Assembly: GCA_947457715.1 (NCBI GenBank)
Contig: CANGXK010000063.1
Span: forward strand, 1-9,781
DNA from: Gemmatimonadota bacterium
Lineage (GTDB): Bacteria; Gemmatimonadota; Gemmatimonadetes; Gemmatimonadales; Gemmatimonadaceae
DNA: 9,781 nucleotides
Reading direction: 5' to 3'
Part shown: in pieces, positions 1-6,274 of the stretch
Numbering within the stretch: position 1 is the first letter of the stretch
Layout of the letters: the number at the start of each line of letters is the position of its first letter
Notes under the pieces: model-generated
What the model saw: only the letters and a program-made list of their open reading frames with translations
The model's database searches: none
What the model was told of the DNA's origin: nothing
Made by a program: the position numbers and the translations under genes

Positions 1-1
1 G

Positions 2-1117
2 ATGGTGGGCCCGACGCTCGGCCCGACGCTCGGCGGCTACATCGTCGATGCATACGCGTGGCCGTGGATTTTCTATATCAACGTGCCGCTTGGCATCTTC
101 GCCGGCTATCTGGTGTGGACGTACGTGCGCGATGCCGCGTACCAGACAAAGGCAACCTCGGTAGACGTGCTCGGCATCGTGCTGCTCACGAGCGCGGTCG
201 GCTCGCTGCAGTGGATGCTGGAACGCGGCGAACGGTTCGACTGGTTCGAATCGCGCTTCGTGACGGGACTCGCGATCACGAGCATGGTGTCGGCCGTGCT
301 GCTGGTGTGGCGCGAACTCACGATCGACGAACCGATCATCGACTTCCGTATTCTCAAGTCGCGGCAGGTCGCGCCCGGCGTGATGTTCGCGACGTTCCTC
401 GGACTGGCGCTGTACGGATCGGTGTTCGTGCTGCCGGTGTTCCTGCAGCAGCTGCACGGCTATACGGCGCAGCAGACGGGCATGGTGATTCTACCGGGCG
501 CGCTGGCGTCGGCGTTCACGATGGCGTTCGTGGGACGCATCGCCAACAAGGTCGACGCGCGACCGATGATCGTGTTCGGGGCGTTCATGTTCCTCGCGTC
601 GATGGTGCAGCTGTCGCGCCTCACGCTCGACTCCGGGCAGGACGATCTGTTCTGGCCGCTGATCTTCCGCGGCGTGGGACTTGGCTTCCTGTTCGTGCCG
701 CTCACCAGCGCCACCGTAGCCGGACTCCCCATGCGCCTGATCGGCCAGGGCACCGGCATGTTCAACCTCATGCGTCAGCTGGGCGGATCGCTGGGCATCG
801 CGATCATGGCCACGATGCTGGCGCGGCAGACGGTGGTCCAGAAGCAGCTGCTCACCGAGCACGTGGGCGCGTACGACCCGACCACGATGGCGCGGTTGGG
901 CGGCCTCACGAAGGGGCTGGTGGCGCGCGGATTCGACGCGTCGATCGCGAAGCAGCAGGCGCTGATGATCATGGACCGCCAGATCGCGACGCAGGCGAGC
1001 GTGATCGCGTTCTCGCAGATTTACCTGATTTCGGGGATTCTGCTGGTGGCGGCACTGCCGTTACTGCTGATCTGGAAGACGGGGAAAGCGGCAAGTGTCA
1101 AGGTGGATGTGCACTGA
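2..1117 (+). CDS. DHA2-family MFS drug exporter (EmrB/QacA type), 5' partial
   Basis: The visible 371 residues are the C-terminal part of a 14-helix major facilitator of the drug:H+ antiporter-2 family, an inner-membrane proton-driven exporter of toxic compounds. The window opens inside antiporter motif C (GPTLGPTLGGYIVD, residues 3-16), which lies in helix 5 of this family, followed by the typical WPWIFYINVPLG segment (20-31). Further hydrophobic segments lie near residues 55-72, 86-104, 124-148, 158-180, 187-205, 218-240, 258-275 and 335-358. The cytoplasmic connector with DFRILKSRQ (114-122) and the late FNLMRQLGGSLGIAI segment (254-268) are also characteristic. About 130-150 residues should lie upstream of the window, so the ATG at 2 is an internal methionine, not a start. 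No fusion-protein partner is visible downstream. The substrate cannot be read from the sequence. The gene ends before the heptad-repeat spacer and looks independent of the efflux operon further on. Confidence 0.93.
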   Translation: MVGPTLGPTLGGYIVDAYAWPWIFYINVPLGIFAGYLVWTYVRDAAYQTKATSVDVLGIVLLTSAVGSLQWMLERGERFDWFESRFVTGLAITSMVSAVLLVWRELTIDEPIIDFRILKSRQVAPGVMFATFLGLALYGSVFVLPVFLQQLHGYTAQQTGMVILPGALASAFTMAFVGRIANKVDARPMIVFGAFMFLASMVQLSRLTLDSGQDDLFWPLIFRGVGLGFLFVPLTSATVAGLPMRLIGQGTGMFNLMRQLGGSLGIAIMATMLARQTVVQKQLLTEHVGAYDPTTMARLGGLTKGLVARGFDASIAKQQALMIMDRQIATQASVIAFSQIYLISGILLVAALPLLLIWKTGKAASVKVDVH

Positions 1118-1140
1118 GGGTGGGGGAGAGTTCGGTGTTC

Positions 1141-1210
1141 GGCTCTGGGCTCTGGGCTCTGGGCTCTGGGCCATGGGCCATGGGCCGTGGGCCGTGGGCC
1201 GTGGGTCATG
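1141..1210. repeat. Left heptad-repeat array (10 units of 7 bp)
   Basis: Ten uninterrupted 7-bp units run in exact register: GGCTCTG four times (1141-1168), GGCCATG twice (1169-1182), GGCCGTG three times (1183-1203) and GGTCATG once (1204-1210). Variants occur in blocks, as expected if units spread by slippage. The period is not a multiple of three, so all frames give a 7-residue protein repeat rich in W, G and A. I read that as spurious translation, not a gene. The array pairs with the one at 1249-1318. Confidence 0.93.
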
Positions 1211-1248
1211 GTCAGTCGTGAGCCGTCAGACGCTCCATCCTCACACCC

Positions 1249-1318
1249 ATGGCTCATGGCTCATGGCTCATGGCCCACGGCCGAGAGCCGAGAGCCGAGA
1301 GCCGAGAGCCCACAGCCC
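1249..1318. repeat. Right heptad-repeat array (10 units, inverted relative to the left array)
   Basis: Ten 7-bp units: ATGGCTC three times (1249-1269), ATGGCCC (1270-1276), ACGGCCG (1277-1283), AGAGCCG three times (1284-1304), AGAGCCC (1305-1311) and ACAGCCC (1312-1318). Read on the other strand the order is GGCTCT-type units followed by GGCCAT-type units, the same order as in the left array. By hand alignment 1141-1210 against the complement of 1248-1317 matches at about 55 of 70 positions, and G-U pairs would add to this in RNA. The 37-nt loop would be 1211-1247. Confidence 0.9.
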
Positions 1319-1337
1319 ACAAGCCCCCCCTCGCAGT

Positions 1338-1343
1338 TAGACT
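1338..1343 (+). promoter_or_regulatory. Possible -10 element for a leaderless HD-gene transcript
   Basis: TAGACT fits the TAnnnT pattern of a -10 element and ends 7 nt before the ATG at 1351. That spacing is typical of leaderless transcription, where the start codon is the first transcribed codon. No Shine-Dalgarno of quality precedes this ATG, which agrees with that reading. No convincing -35 is seen. This is weak evidence from one short motif. Confidence 0.22.
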
Positions 1344-1350
1344 TGAGCGA

Positions 1351-1971
1351 ATGCCCCTTCCCTCTCGCGCGTCCGCCCTATCGCTCGTCCATGAGTGGAC
1401 AGCCTCCGAATCCCTCCGCAAGCACATGCTTTCGGTGGAGTGTGCGATGCGAGCCTATGCCATCCGACTGGGGGAGGATATCGAGCTGTGGGGTCTTACC
1501 GGCCTCATCCACGACTTCGATTACGAGCGATTCCCTAACGCTGCGCAGGGTGCTGACGTCGAACATCCGGCCGAGGGCGTGCGGGTGCTTCGGGCGGCGG
1601 GCTGGCCTGAGGAACTGTGCGATGCGGTGCTGGGGCATGCGGAGTACACCGGGGTTCCCCGGGTCACGCGGCTGGCCAAAGCCTTGTTCGCCGTCGACGA
1701 GCTCACTGGATTGATCACCGCGAGCGCGCTGGTGAAGCCTTCCAAAGCGGTGAGCGATGTGGACGTTGCCGGGGTACGAAAGAAGATGAAGGACAAGGCC
1801 TTTGCCCGCGGTGTGAACCGGGACGACATCATTCAGGGGGCGGCGGCCCTCGAGGTCCCGCTCGACGAGCATATCGGCATTGTTCTGCTCGCCATGCAGG
1901 CCGATGCAGCGAATCTGGGACTTGCGGGATTGGCGCCCACGCCCTCAACGCCCCCCGTTGGCGATGCGTAA
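1351..1971 (+). CDS. HD-domain metal-dependent hydrolase, 206 aa
   Basis: This is a small cytosolic member of the HD superfamily, enzymes that typically use a metal centre to hydrolyse phosphate esters or nucleotides; the substrate of this subgroup is not known to me. The visible ligand set is H25 (in LRKHML), the H54-D55 doublet in GLIHDFDYERFP (51-62), H72 in EHPAEGV, H96 in LGHAEYTG and D116 in FAVDELTG. A lysine-rich signature follows (VRKKMKDKAFARGV, 142-155), then LDEHIG (171-176). I chose the ATG at 1351 because homologues of this family as I know them begin just before the EALxLLxEWT-like helix; the open frame continues upstream only through heptad-repeat sequence. The last 20 residues are Pro/Thr-rich and probably disordered. 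The stop lies 5 bp before the first possible start of the sigma-factor gene, so the two may share a transcript. Confidence 0.85.
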   Translation: MPLPSRASALSLVHEWTASESLRKHMLSVECAMRAYAIRLGEDIELWGLTGLIHDFDYERFPNAAQGADVEHPAEGVRVLRAAGWPEELCDAVLGHAEYTGVPRVTRLAKALFAVDELTGLITASALVKPSKAVSDVDVAGVRKKMKDKAFARGVNRDDIIQGAAALEVPLDEHIGIVLLAMQADAANLGLAGLAPTPSTPPVGDA

Positions 1972-1976
1972 GTCGA

Positions 1977-2600
1977 ATGACCCCACCATTGCCGATGACT
2001 TCCGTCGCCCTCTCCTTTCCAGCTGCCTCCCCCGTCATGGGGACTGACCGACCGGTGTCGGCCGAGGCGCTTGAAGAGCGGGAGTTGGTGCTCTCGGCGC
2101 AGGCAGGGGATCACACGGCATTTGCCGGTCTGGTGCATCGTCACCAGCGCCGCGCGTATGCCGTCGCCCGTGCCATCGTGTTGTCGCACGATGATGCCGA
2201 GGATGCGGTGCAGGAAGGCTTTCTGCATGCGTTCCGCGCCCTCGAGCGGTTTCGCCCCGAGCAGGCCTTCGGCGCGTGGCTGCATCGCATCGTGGCCAAT
2301 GCGGCGTTGGATATCGCCCGTCGGCGCAAGGTACGCGACGCGGACGAATTGCCGGAGACCTTGTCGTCTCCACATCGGGATCCAGCAGAAGCGGGTGAGT
2401 TACGTGCGCGCCTGGCGCGCGCACTGGATACGCTCGGCGAACGGCAGCGCGCAGTCATCGTGTTGCACGACGTCGAGGGATATAAGCACGCAGAGATCGG
2501 TACCCTCCTCGGAATTCCCGAAGGAACGGCGCGATCGGACTTGCACCATGCTCGGGCGCACCTACGGCGACAGCTGAGCAATCTTCGGAGTGAGAAATGA
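1977..2600 (+). CDS. ECF-family RNA polymerase sigma factor (sigma-70 region 2 + region 4), 207 aa
   Basis: This protein directs RNA polymerase to a dedicated set of promoters and is normally held inactive by a partner anti-sigma factor. Region 2 spans about residues 35-120: a DHTAFAGLVHRH helix (45-56), the core-binding segment DDAEDAVQEGFLHAFRAL (72-89), and the -10-recognition helix ending FGAWLHRIVANAALDIARRR (98-117). Region 4 spans about 142-202, with LDTLGERQRAVIVLHDVEGY (150-169), the helix-turn-helix HAEIGTLLGIPEGTARSDLH (171-190) and a basic end. There is no region 1.1 or 3, which fits the ECF class. The start is uncertain: ATGs at 1977, 1995 and 2037 are in frame and none has a good Shine-Dalgarno; the domain starts after all three. 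Its stop overlaps the next start (ATGA, 2597-2600), a sign of translational coupling with the putative anti-sigma gene. Confidence 0.92.
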   Translation: MTPPLPMTSVALSFPAASPVMGTDRPVSAEALEERELVLSAQAGDHTAFAGLVHRHQRRAYAVARAIVLSHDDAEDAVQEGFLHAFRALERFRPEQAFGAWLHRIVANAALDIARRRKVRDADELPETLSSPHRDPAEAGELRARLARALDTLGERQRAVIVLHDVEGYKHAEIGTLLGIPEGTARSDLHHARAHLRRQLSNLRSEK

Positions 2601-3013
2601 ACGTCACGCGGAACGACAACGGGCACGGCCCGGACGCGGACCCTCGAGTGACCGACCTGCTGCGCAGCCGCTACGCGGCGCCGCAGGACGAGACGTACTG
2701 GAACGGCCTGGAAGAGCGCGTGTTGATGCATATCAACGTGCTGCGTCCTTCGTGGTGGAGCGGCTTCGGTGAATTCCGGACGGCCGACATCCGCAACGCG
2801 GGGCTGATCGCGGCCACAATCGCGCTGCTCGTGGCTGGTGCCACGTTCGTGCGGGAATCCGAGCGCAGCGCGTCAGCGCGTGAGATGGCGCAGCGGGCGG
2901 CGGTGGAATCGGCCCTACCGCTTCCTCTCGACGAGGCCACGCTGTCGTCGCGGGCCCGTGCGCGCCTGCCCGAGGATGCGCCAGAGCGATACCTGCATCC
3001 TCTTGATTACTAG
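2597..3013 (+). CDS. Putative single-pass membrane anti-sigma factor, 138 aa
   Basis: I infer the role from position: this short membrane protein overlaps the sigma-factor gene by four bases, the usual arrangement for a sigma/anti-sigma pair. The N-terminal ~65 residues are hydrophilic and would be cytoplasmic, with a helical segment RVTDLLRSRYAAP...YWNGLEERVLMHI (17-46) that could bind the sigma factor. One transmembrane helix covers about residues 67-85 (NAGLIAATIALLVAGATFV), and the ~50-residue C-terminus would face the periplasm. It contains no cysteine, so the zinc-binding HxxxCxxC motif of ZAS-type anti-sigmas is absent. GGAG at 2587-2590 lies 6 nt before the ATG and supports this start. 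It could instead be a membrane protein of other function. Sequence identity to a named family cannot be claimed from what I see. Confidence 0.7.
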   Translation: MNVTRNDNGHGPDADPRVTDLLRSRYAAPQDETYWNGLEERVLMHINVLRPSWWSGFGEFRTADIRNAGLIAATIALLVAGATFVRESERSASAREMAQRAAVESALPLPLDEATLSSRARARLPEDAPERYLHPLDY

Positions 3014-3026
3014 TCTCGAGCGAGCC

Positions 3027-3419
3027 GTGTCTACTTCCCGTCCCAAATCGCTCGCCATGATGTTCATCCTCGGTGCGTTCCTCACCGGGGGTGCCGTGGG
3101 CTTCGCCGCCGACCGCGTCGTGTCACCGCCGCGTCCGGATGTCTTCAACGAGCGTGCGATGGTCGACGAACTCGCTCGCGAGCTCAAGCTATCGCCCGAT
3201 CAACGCGTCGTGATCGACTCCGTGTGGGATTGGCGTCGCCGACAGTCGCGTGAAATCATGACCACCGTCCGTCCTATTCTCGATGCCGTGCGCGACAGCG
3301 CGCGCGTGCTGATGATGAACACCCTCGACGACGCGCAGAAGTCCGCCTTCCGTGCCCTCCTCGAGCGCAACCAGCGTACGGCCGATAGCACGGCGCGTGC
3401 GCGAGGTGAGACCAAGTGA
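3027..3419 (+). CDS. Small membrane-anchored Spy/CpxP-like periplasmic protein, 130 aa
   Basis: From the GTG at 3027 the protein has a short basic N-terminus, one hydrophobic segment (about 9-27, LAMMFILGAFLTGGAVGFA) that is a signal anchor or uncleaved signal, then an almost wholly helical, highly charged domain. LARELKLSPDQRVVIDSVWD (49-68) resembles the LTxxQ-type helix of Spy, CpxP and the metal-resistance sensors CnrX/ZraP, and LDDAQKSAFRALLERN (100-115) resembles the second such helix. These relatives act in the periplasm as chaperones or stress sensors. There is no His or Cys, so classical metal coordination is unlikely; only methionines (78, 96, 97) could bind soft metals. The alternative start is ATG 3057, which would leave no basic N-terminus before the hydrophobic segment. 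The gene lies 13 bp after the putative anti-sigma and its TGA overlaps the next GTG. The family call is moderate: fold-level resemblance by eye only. Confidence 0.66.
   Translation: MSTSRPKSLAMMFILGAFLTGGAVGFAADRVVSPPRPDVFNERAMVDELARELKLSPDQRVVIDSVWDWRRRQSREIMTTVRPILDAVRDSARVLMMNTLDDAQKSAFRALLERNQRTADSTARARGETK
3403..3409 (+). promoter_or_regulatory. Ribosome binding site deciding the GTG start of the TolC-family gene
   Basis: GAGGTGA lies 6 nt before the GTG at 3416, inside the end of the preceding gene. It supports a GTG start that overlaps the upstream TGA (GTGA, 3416-3419), and hence translational coupling. Confidence 0.7.
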
Positions 3420-4774
3420 ATCGCAGGAATCGTGTGGGACAGACCGTCGTCGGTGCAGTCGTTTTCGGGGCGGTCGTGATGGCCGCCCCGCTTGGCGCTC
3501 AGGGACTCGGCGCGGAGGAGGGGGCACGGCCGGTTTCGCTGCGGGAAGCCATCGAACTCGCGGCGCGCAACTCCCCGGCCGCCGTGCAGGCACGCGGCCT
3601 CGACCGGAGCGCCTCGGCGGCACGCCGTGAGGCCGTCGGCTCGTACATCCCGAACGTCAATCTTTCGGCGGGCACGGGGCGCACGCAGGGTACCACGATC
3701 AACAACTTCAACGGTCAGCTCACGTCGTTGTCAGGCAATCCGTGGAGCTACAGCAACGGCCTCGGGATGAACGTCGAAGTCTTTGACGGCGGCCGGCGCT
3801 GGTCGGAAATCAAGCGGATCCGCGCCACCGCGGATGTGGCCGACGTGTCTGCGGTAGCCGCGCGCTTCAACGCCTCGCTGCAGGTCAAGCAACAGTTCTA
3901 CGCGGCACTCGCCGCGCGTGAGTCGGCCGCCGCTGCGCAGGCCCAGCTTGAACAGGCCGAGCAGCAGCTGAAGGCCTCGACGGCCCGGTTACTGGCTGGC
4001 GTGGCCACCAAGTCCGACTCCCTGCGGTCGGCGATTCTCGTGGGCAATGCGCGCCTCGCGGTGCTGACGGCCGAAAACGACCTGCGCGTGGCCAACGCCT
4101 CGCTCACGCGGGTGGCCGGCTCCACGACCGCGATCACTGCCGCGCCCGACGACACGCTCGATACGCCACTCGCGCTGCCGACCGAAGCTGAACTGGCCGT
4201 CCTGGCCGGCGACGGTCCCGCCGTCCGTCTCGCCATCTCCAACGTCGCGGTGGCTCGCGCCGCTAAGCGCTCGCAGAAGTCGACCTACCTGCCGACGCTC
4301 ACCATGTCGTACAACTACGGGTTCAGTCAGAATGCGGCTGGTTTCGTCGGCCGCAACATGCTGCTGGTCGGCGGCAACAATGCGAGCCGGCAGACGATGA
4401 GCTTCAGCATCGCCTATCAGCTGTTCAACGGATTCTCGCGTGAAACACAGACTGTACAGGCTGACGTGGCGCTCACGAATGCCGAAGCGCAGCTGCGAGA
4501 CGAGCAGCTCGCCGCCCGTCAGAACCTGACGTCGTTCGTGCGCTCGCTCCAGAACGCGCAGGCGCGTGTGCAAGTGCAGATGGCCGCCATTGCCGCGGCC
4601 GAGGAAGACCTTCGCGTCCAGCAGCAACGGTATGCGCTCGGCGCGTCAACACTGCTCGACCTGTTGACCTCGCAGACGCAGCTCAATCAGTCGCGTCAGG
4701 CGTTAATTCAGGCGCGCCTCGACGGCCGCATCGCGCGGGCGCAACTCTCATCACTCGTGGGGCGTGAAATCTGA
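3416..4774 (+). CDS. TolC-family outer-membrane efflux channel, 452 aa
   Basis: This protein would form the trimeric outer-membrane channel of a tripartite exporter. An export signal is clear: basic N-terminus, hydrophobic core (about 10-24) and a likely cleavage near PLGA|Q (25-29). The mature part shows the family's internal duplication. SLREAIELAARNSPAAVQAR (41-60) opens repeat 1; YIPNVNLSAGTG (78-89) and YLPTLTMSYNYG (291-302) are the matching outer-membrane beta segments; VEVFDGGRR (120-128) matches YQLFNGFSR (334-342). Long Ala/Gln/Leu helices (about 143-235 and 343-450) build the periplasmic tunnel, including RYALGASTLLDLLTSQTQLN (405-424). The length is normal for the family. The GTG start is backed by a strong ribosome-binding site, and the TGA overlaps the next ATG (TGATG, 4772-4776). 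It lies directly before the fusion protein and the permease, so it is probably dedicated to them. Confidence 0.92.
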   Translation: MNRRNRVGQTVVGAVVFGAVVMAAPLGAQGLGAEEGARPVSLREAIELAARNSPAAVQARGLDRSASAARREAVGSYIPNVNLSAGTGRTQGTTINNFNGQLTSLSGNPWSYSNGLGMNVEVFDGGRRWSEIKRIRATADVADVSAVAARFNASLQVKQQFYAALAARESAAAAQAQLEQAEQQLKASTARLLAGVATKSDSLRSAILVGNARLAVLTAENDLRVANASLTRVAGSTTAITAAPDDTLDTPLALPTEAELAVLAGDGPAVRLAISNVAVARAAKRSQKSTYLPTLTMSYNYGFSQNAAGFVGRNMLLVGGNNASRQTMSFSIAYQLFNGFSRETQTVQADVALTNAEAQLRDEQLAARQNLTSFVRSLQNAQARVQVQMAAIAAAEEDLRVQQQRYALGASTLLDLLTSQTQLNQSRQALIQARLDGRIARAQLSSLVGREI

Positions 4775-6273
4775 TGTACACTCTCGTGCGGATTCGCGCG
4801 GGGAGATTGGCACTCCCCGCGTTGTTGGCGGGCGGGCTGCTAGCTGGCTGCGGCGCCAAGAAGGAAGTCGCGGCGGTGGTGGGTACGGTCGCCGTCGATC
4901 GACGCACAATCGTGGTGGATGCGCAGGCCACCGGTGCCGTCGAACCGATCAACGTGATCGAAGTCAAATCGAAGGCATCGGGGCAGATCACGCGCATGCC
5001 GGTGGAAACCGGTTCGCAGGTGAAGGCCGGTGATCTGCTGGTCCAGATCGACACCCGTGACGTGAAGAACCAGTACGATCAGGCAGCGGCCGATCTGCGC
5101 AGCGCGCGGGCCGGCCTCGAAGTGGCCCAGTCGCAGAAGACGCGATCAGATGAATTGTACAAGACGCGCATCATCACGACGCAGGAATTCGAAGCGGCGC
5201 AGTTGGGTCTTACGCAGGCGCAGGGCGCAATCGTACGCGCCACGACCAATGTGGATCTGGCAAAACAGCGCCTCGAAGACGCCACGGTCGTTGCGCCGGT
5301 GAACGGCACGATCATCGACAAGCCGGTGTCGCTGGGTCAGGTCATCGCCTCAGCCACCGGATCAGTGTCGGGCGGCACCACGCTGCTCAAGATGGCCGAT
5401 CTCTCCAAAGTGCGGGTGCGTGCCCTTGTGAACGAGACGGACATCGGCAAGGTGCGCCCGGGCCAGTCAACGCGTGTGACGGTGGACGCCTACCCTGAGC
5501 GTCCGTTTCAGGGCGTCGTGGAGAAAATCGAACCGCAGGCGGTGGTGCAGCAGAGCGTGACGATGTTCCCGGTAATCGTATCGCTCGACAACAACGAAGG
5601 GCTGCTCAAACCCGGCATGAATGGCGAAGTATCGATGCTGATCGATCGTCGCGACAACGTGCTCGCGGTGAGCAATGATGCCGTGCGCACCGTGCGCGAG
5701 GCGGCGGTGGCGGCCACGTTCGTGGGGCTCGATCCCGACAGCGTGACCGCACAGGTGCGCGAGATGCAGGCGCAACTGCGCAACGGTAGCGGAGTCGGCG
5801 CCGGTCAGCCTGCGGCCGACATGCCGTCGGCCAGGCCGGTACCGCTGGGTAATGCCAAGTCAGACGCGAAGCCTGCGGCGCAGAGCGCCACCCAGCGCGG
5901 CGGTGCCCCGTCGGCATCGGGCACGCCTGGCGCCAGCAGCGGCGGCAGCGTCACGCGGGTGCGCACCGCGCTGGTGTTCGTGGAGGACGCGCCGGGCAAG
6001 TTCAGCCCGCGCCTCGTCCGACTGGGAGCCTCCGACTACGACTACTCTGAGGTGATCTCGGGGCTCAAGGAAGGGGAGAAGGTGGCCACGCTCGCCGTGC
6101 AGGCGTTGCAGGCCAAGCGTGACCAGCAGAACGATCGTTTCCGCAGCATGACTGGCAGCGGCGGCATGCCTGGCGTACAGCCCACGACCGGCGGTGCTGC
6201 GGGTCGTCCGGCGGGCGGGGGCGCCGGTGGTAGCGCGCCGGCGGGCGGCGGTGGCCGTCCCGGAGGTGGCTGA
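4774..6273 (+). CDS. Lipoprotein membrane-fusion protein (HlyD/AcrA/MacA type), 499 aa
   Basis: This is the periplasmic adaptor linking an inner-membrane pump to the TolC-like channel. A lipoprotein signal ends in the lipobox LAGC, so Cys26 should be lipidated. The first lipoyl half (VIEVKSKASGQITRMPVETG, 61-80, then VKAGDLLVQID, 83-93) is followed by a short coiled-coil hairpin (about 98-167), the second lipoyl half (ATVVAPVNGTIIDKPVSLGQ, 170-189) and a beta-barrel (about 208-290, with ALVNETDIGKVRPGQ and FQGVVEKIEPQA). A 55-60-residue stretch rich in Ala, Pro, Ser and Gly (about 335-393) interrupts the membrane-proximal domain, which resumes at VRTALVFVEDAPGKFSPRLV (396-415) and VISGLKEGEKVA (427-438). 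The last ~40 residues (460-499) are almost pure Gly/Pro/Ala. At 499 residues it is longer than typical members (about 370-420); the two low-complexity pieces account for the excess. It resembles MacA most, which fits the MacB-like permease next door. Confidence 0.92.
   Translation: MYTLVRIRAGRLALPALLAGGLLAGCGAKKEVAAVVGTVAVDRRTIVVDAQATGAVEPINVIEVKSKASGQITRMPVETGSQVKAGDLLVQIDTRDVKNQYDQAAADLRSARAGLEVAQSQKTRSDELYKTRIITTQEFEAAQLGLTQAQGAIVRATTNVDLAKQRLEDATVVAPVNGTIIDKPVSLGQVIASATGSVSGGTTLLKMADLSKVRVRALVNETDIGKVRPGQSTRVTVDAYPERPFQGVVEKIEPQAVVQQSVTMFPVIVSLDNNEGLLKPGMNGEVSMLIDRRDNVLAVSNDAVRTVREAAVAATFVGLDPDSVTAQVREMQAQLRNGSGVGAGQPAADMPSARPVPLGNAKSDAKPAAQSATQRGGAPSASGTPGASSGGSVTRVRTALVFVEDAPGKFSPRLVRLGASDYDYSEVISGLKEGEKVATLAVQALQAKRDQQNDRFRSMTGSGGMPGVQPTTGGAAGRPAGGGAGGSAPAGGGGRPGGG
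6262..6269 (+). promoter_or_regulatory. Ribosome binding site of the ABC permease gene
   Basis: GGAGGTGG lies 5 nt before the ATG at 6275 and is the best Shine-Dalgarno in the operon. It also encodes the Gly-rich end of the fusion protein. It fixes the permease start at 6275; the open frame extends in-frame upstream to 6194. Confidence 0.8.
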
Positions 6274-6274
6274 C

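Larger units (their letters stand above)
1118..1350. other. Gene-free spacer between the MFS exporter and the HD-domain gene
   Basis: This 233-bp stretch holds the two mirrored heptad arrays, a 38-bp non-repetitive centre (1211-1248), and about 30 bp of C-rich leader before the HD gene. Open frames running through it depend entirely on the 7-bp periodicity. I see no tRNA, riboswitch or separate small gene. The hairpin formed by the arrays could end transcription from the MFS gene, but no clear U-tract follows it. Confidence 0.8.

Noticed and set aside
2..30. 12-bp tandem duplication encoding GPTLGPTL at the start of the MFS fragment
   Set aside because: GPxLGPxLGG is the normal antiporter motif C of DHA2 exporters, so the nucleotide repeat reflects the protein motif and not a recent event.
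58..1221. 387-codon + strand frame overlapping the MFS exporter and running into the heptad array
   Set aside because: Arg/His/Gly-rich shadow frame of the exporter whose end is formed by the 7-bp repeat; no domain seen.
1141..1318. CRISPR array
   Set aside because: Units are 7 bp, directly adjacent and without spacers; no cas genes nearby.
1095..1340. Small protein of W/G/A heptapeptide repeats encoded by the heptad arrays
   Set aside because: A 7-bp period gives the same type of peptide in every frame and open frames on both strands; no ribosome-binding site or conserved start supports translation.
1605..1640. GGAACT as a -35 element of an ECF autoregulatory promoter upstream of the sigma gene
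   Set aside because: It lies deep in the HD-domain coding region, no matching -10 follows at 15-17 bp, and it is over 300 bp from the sigma start.
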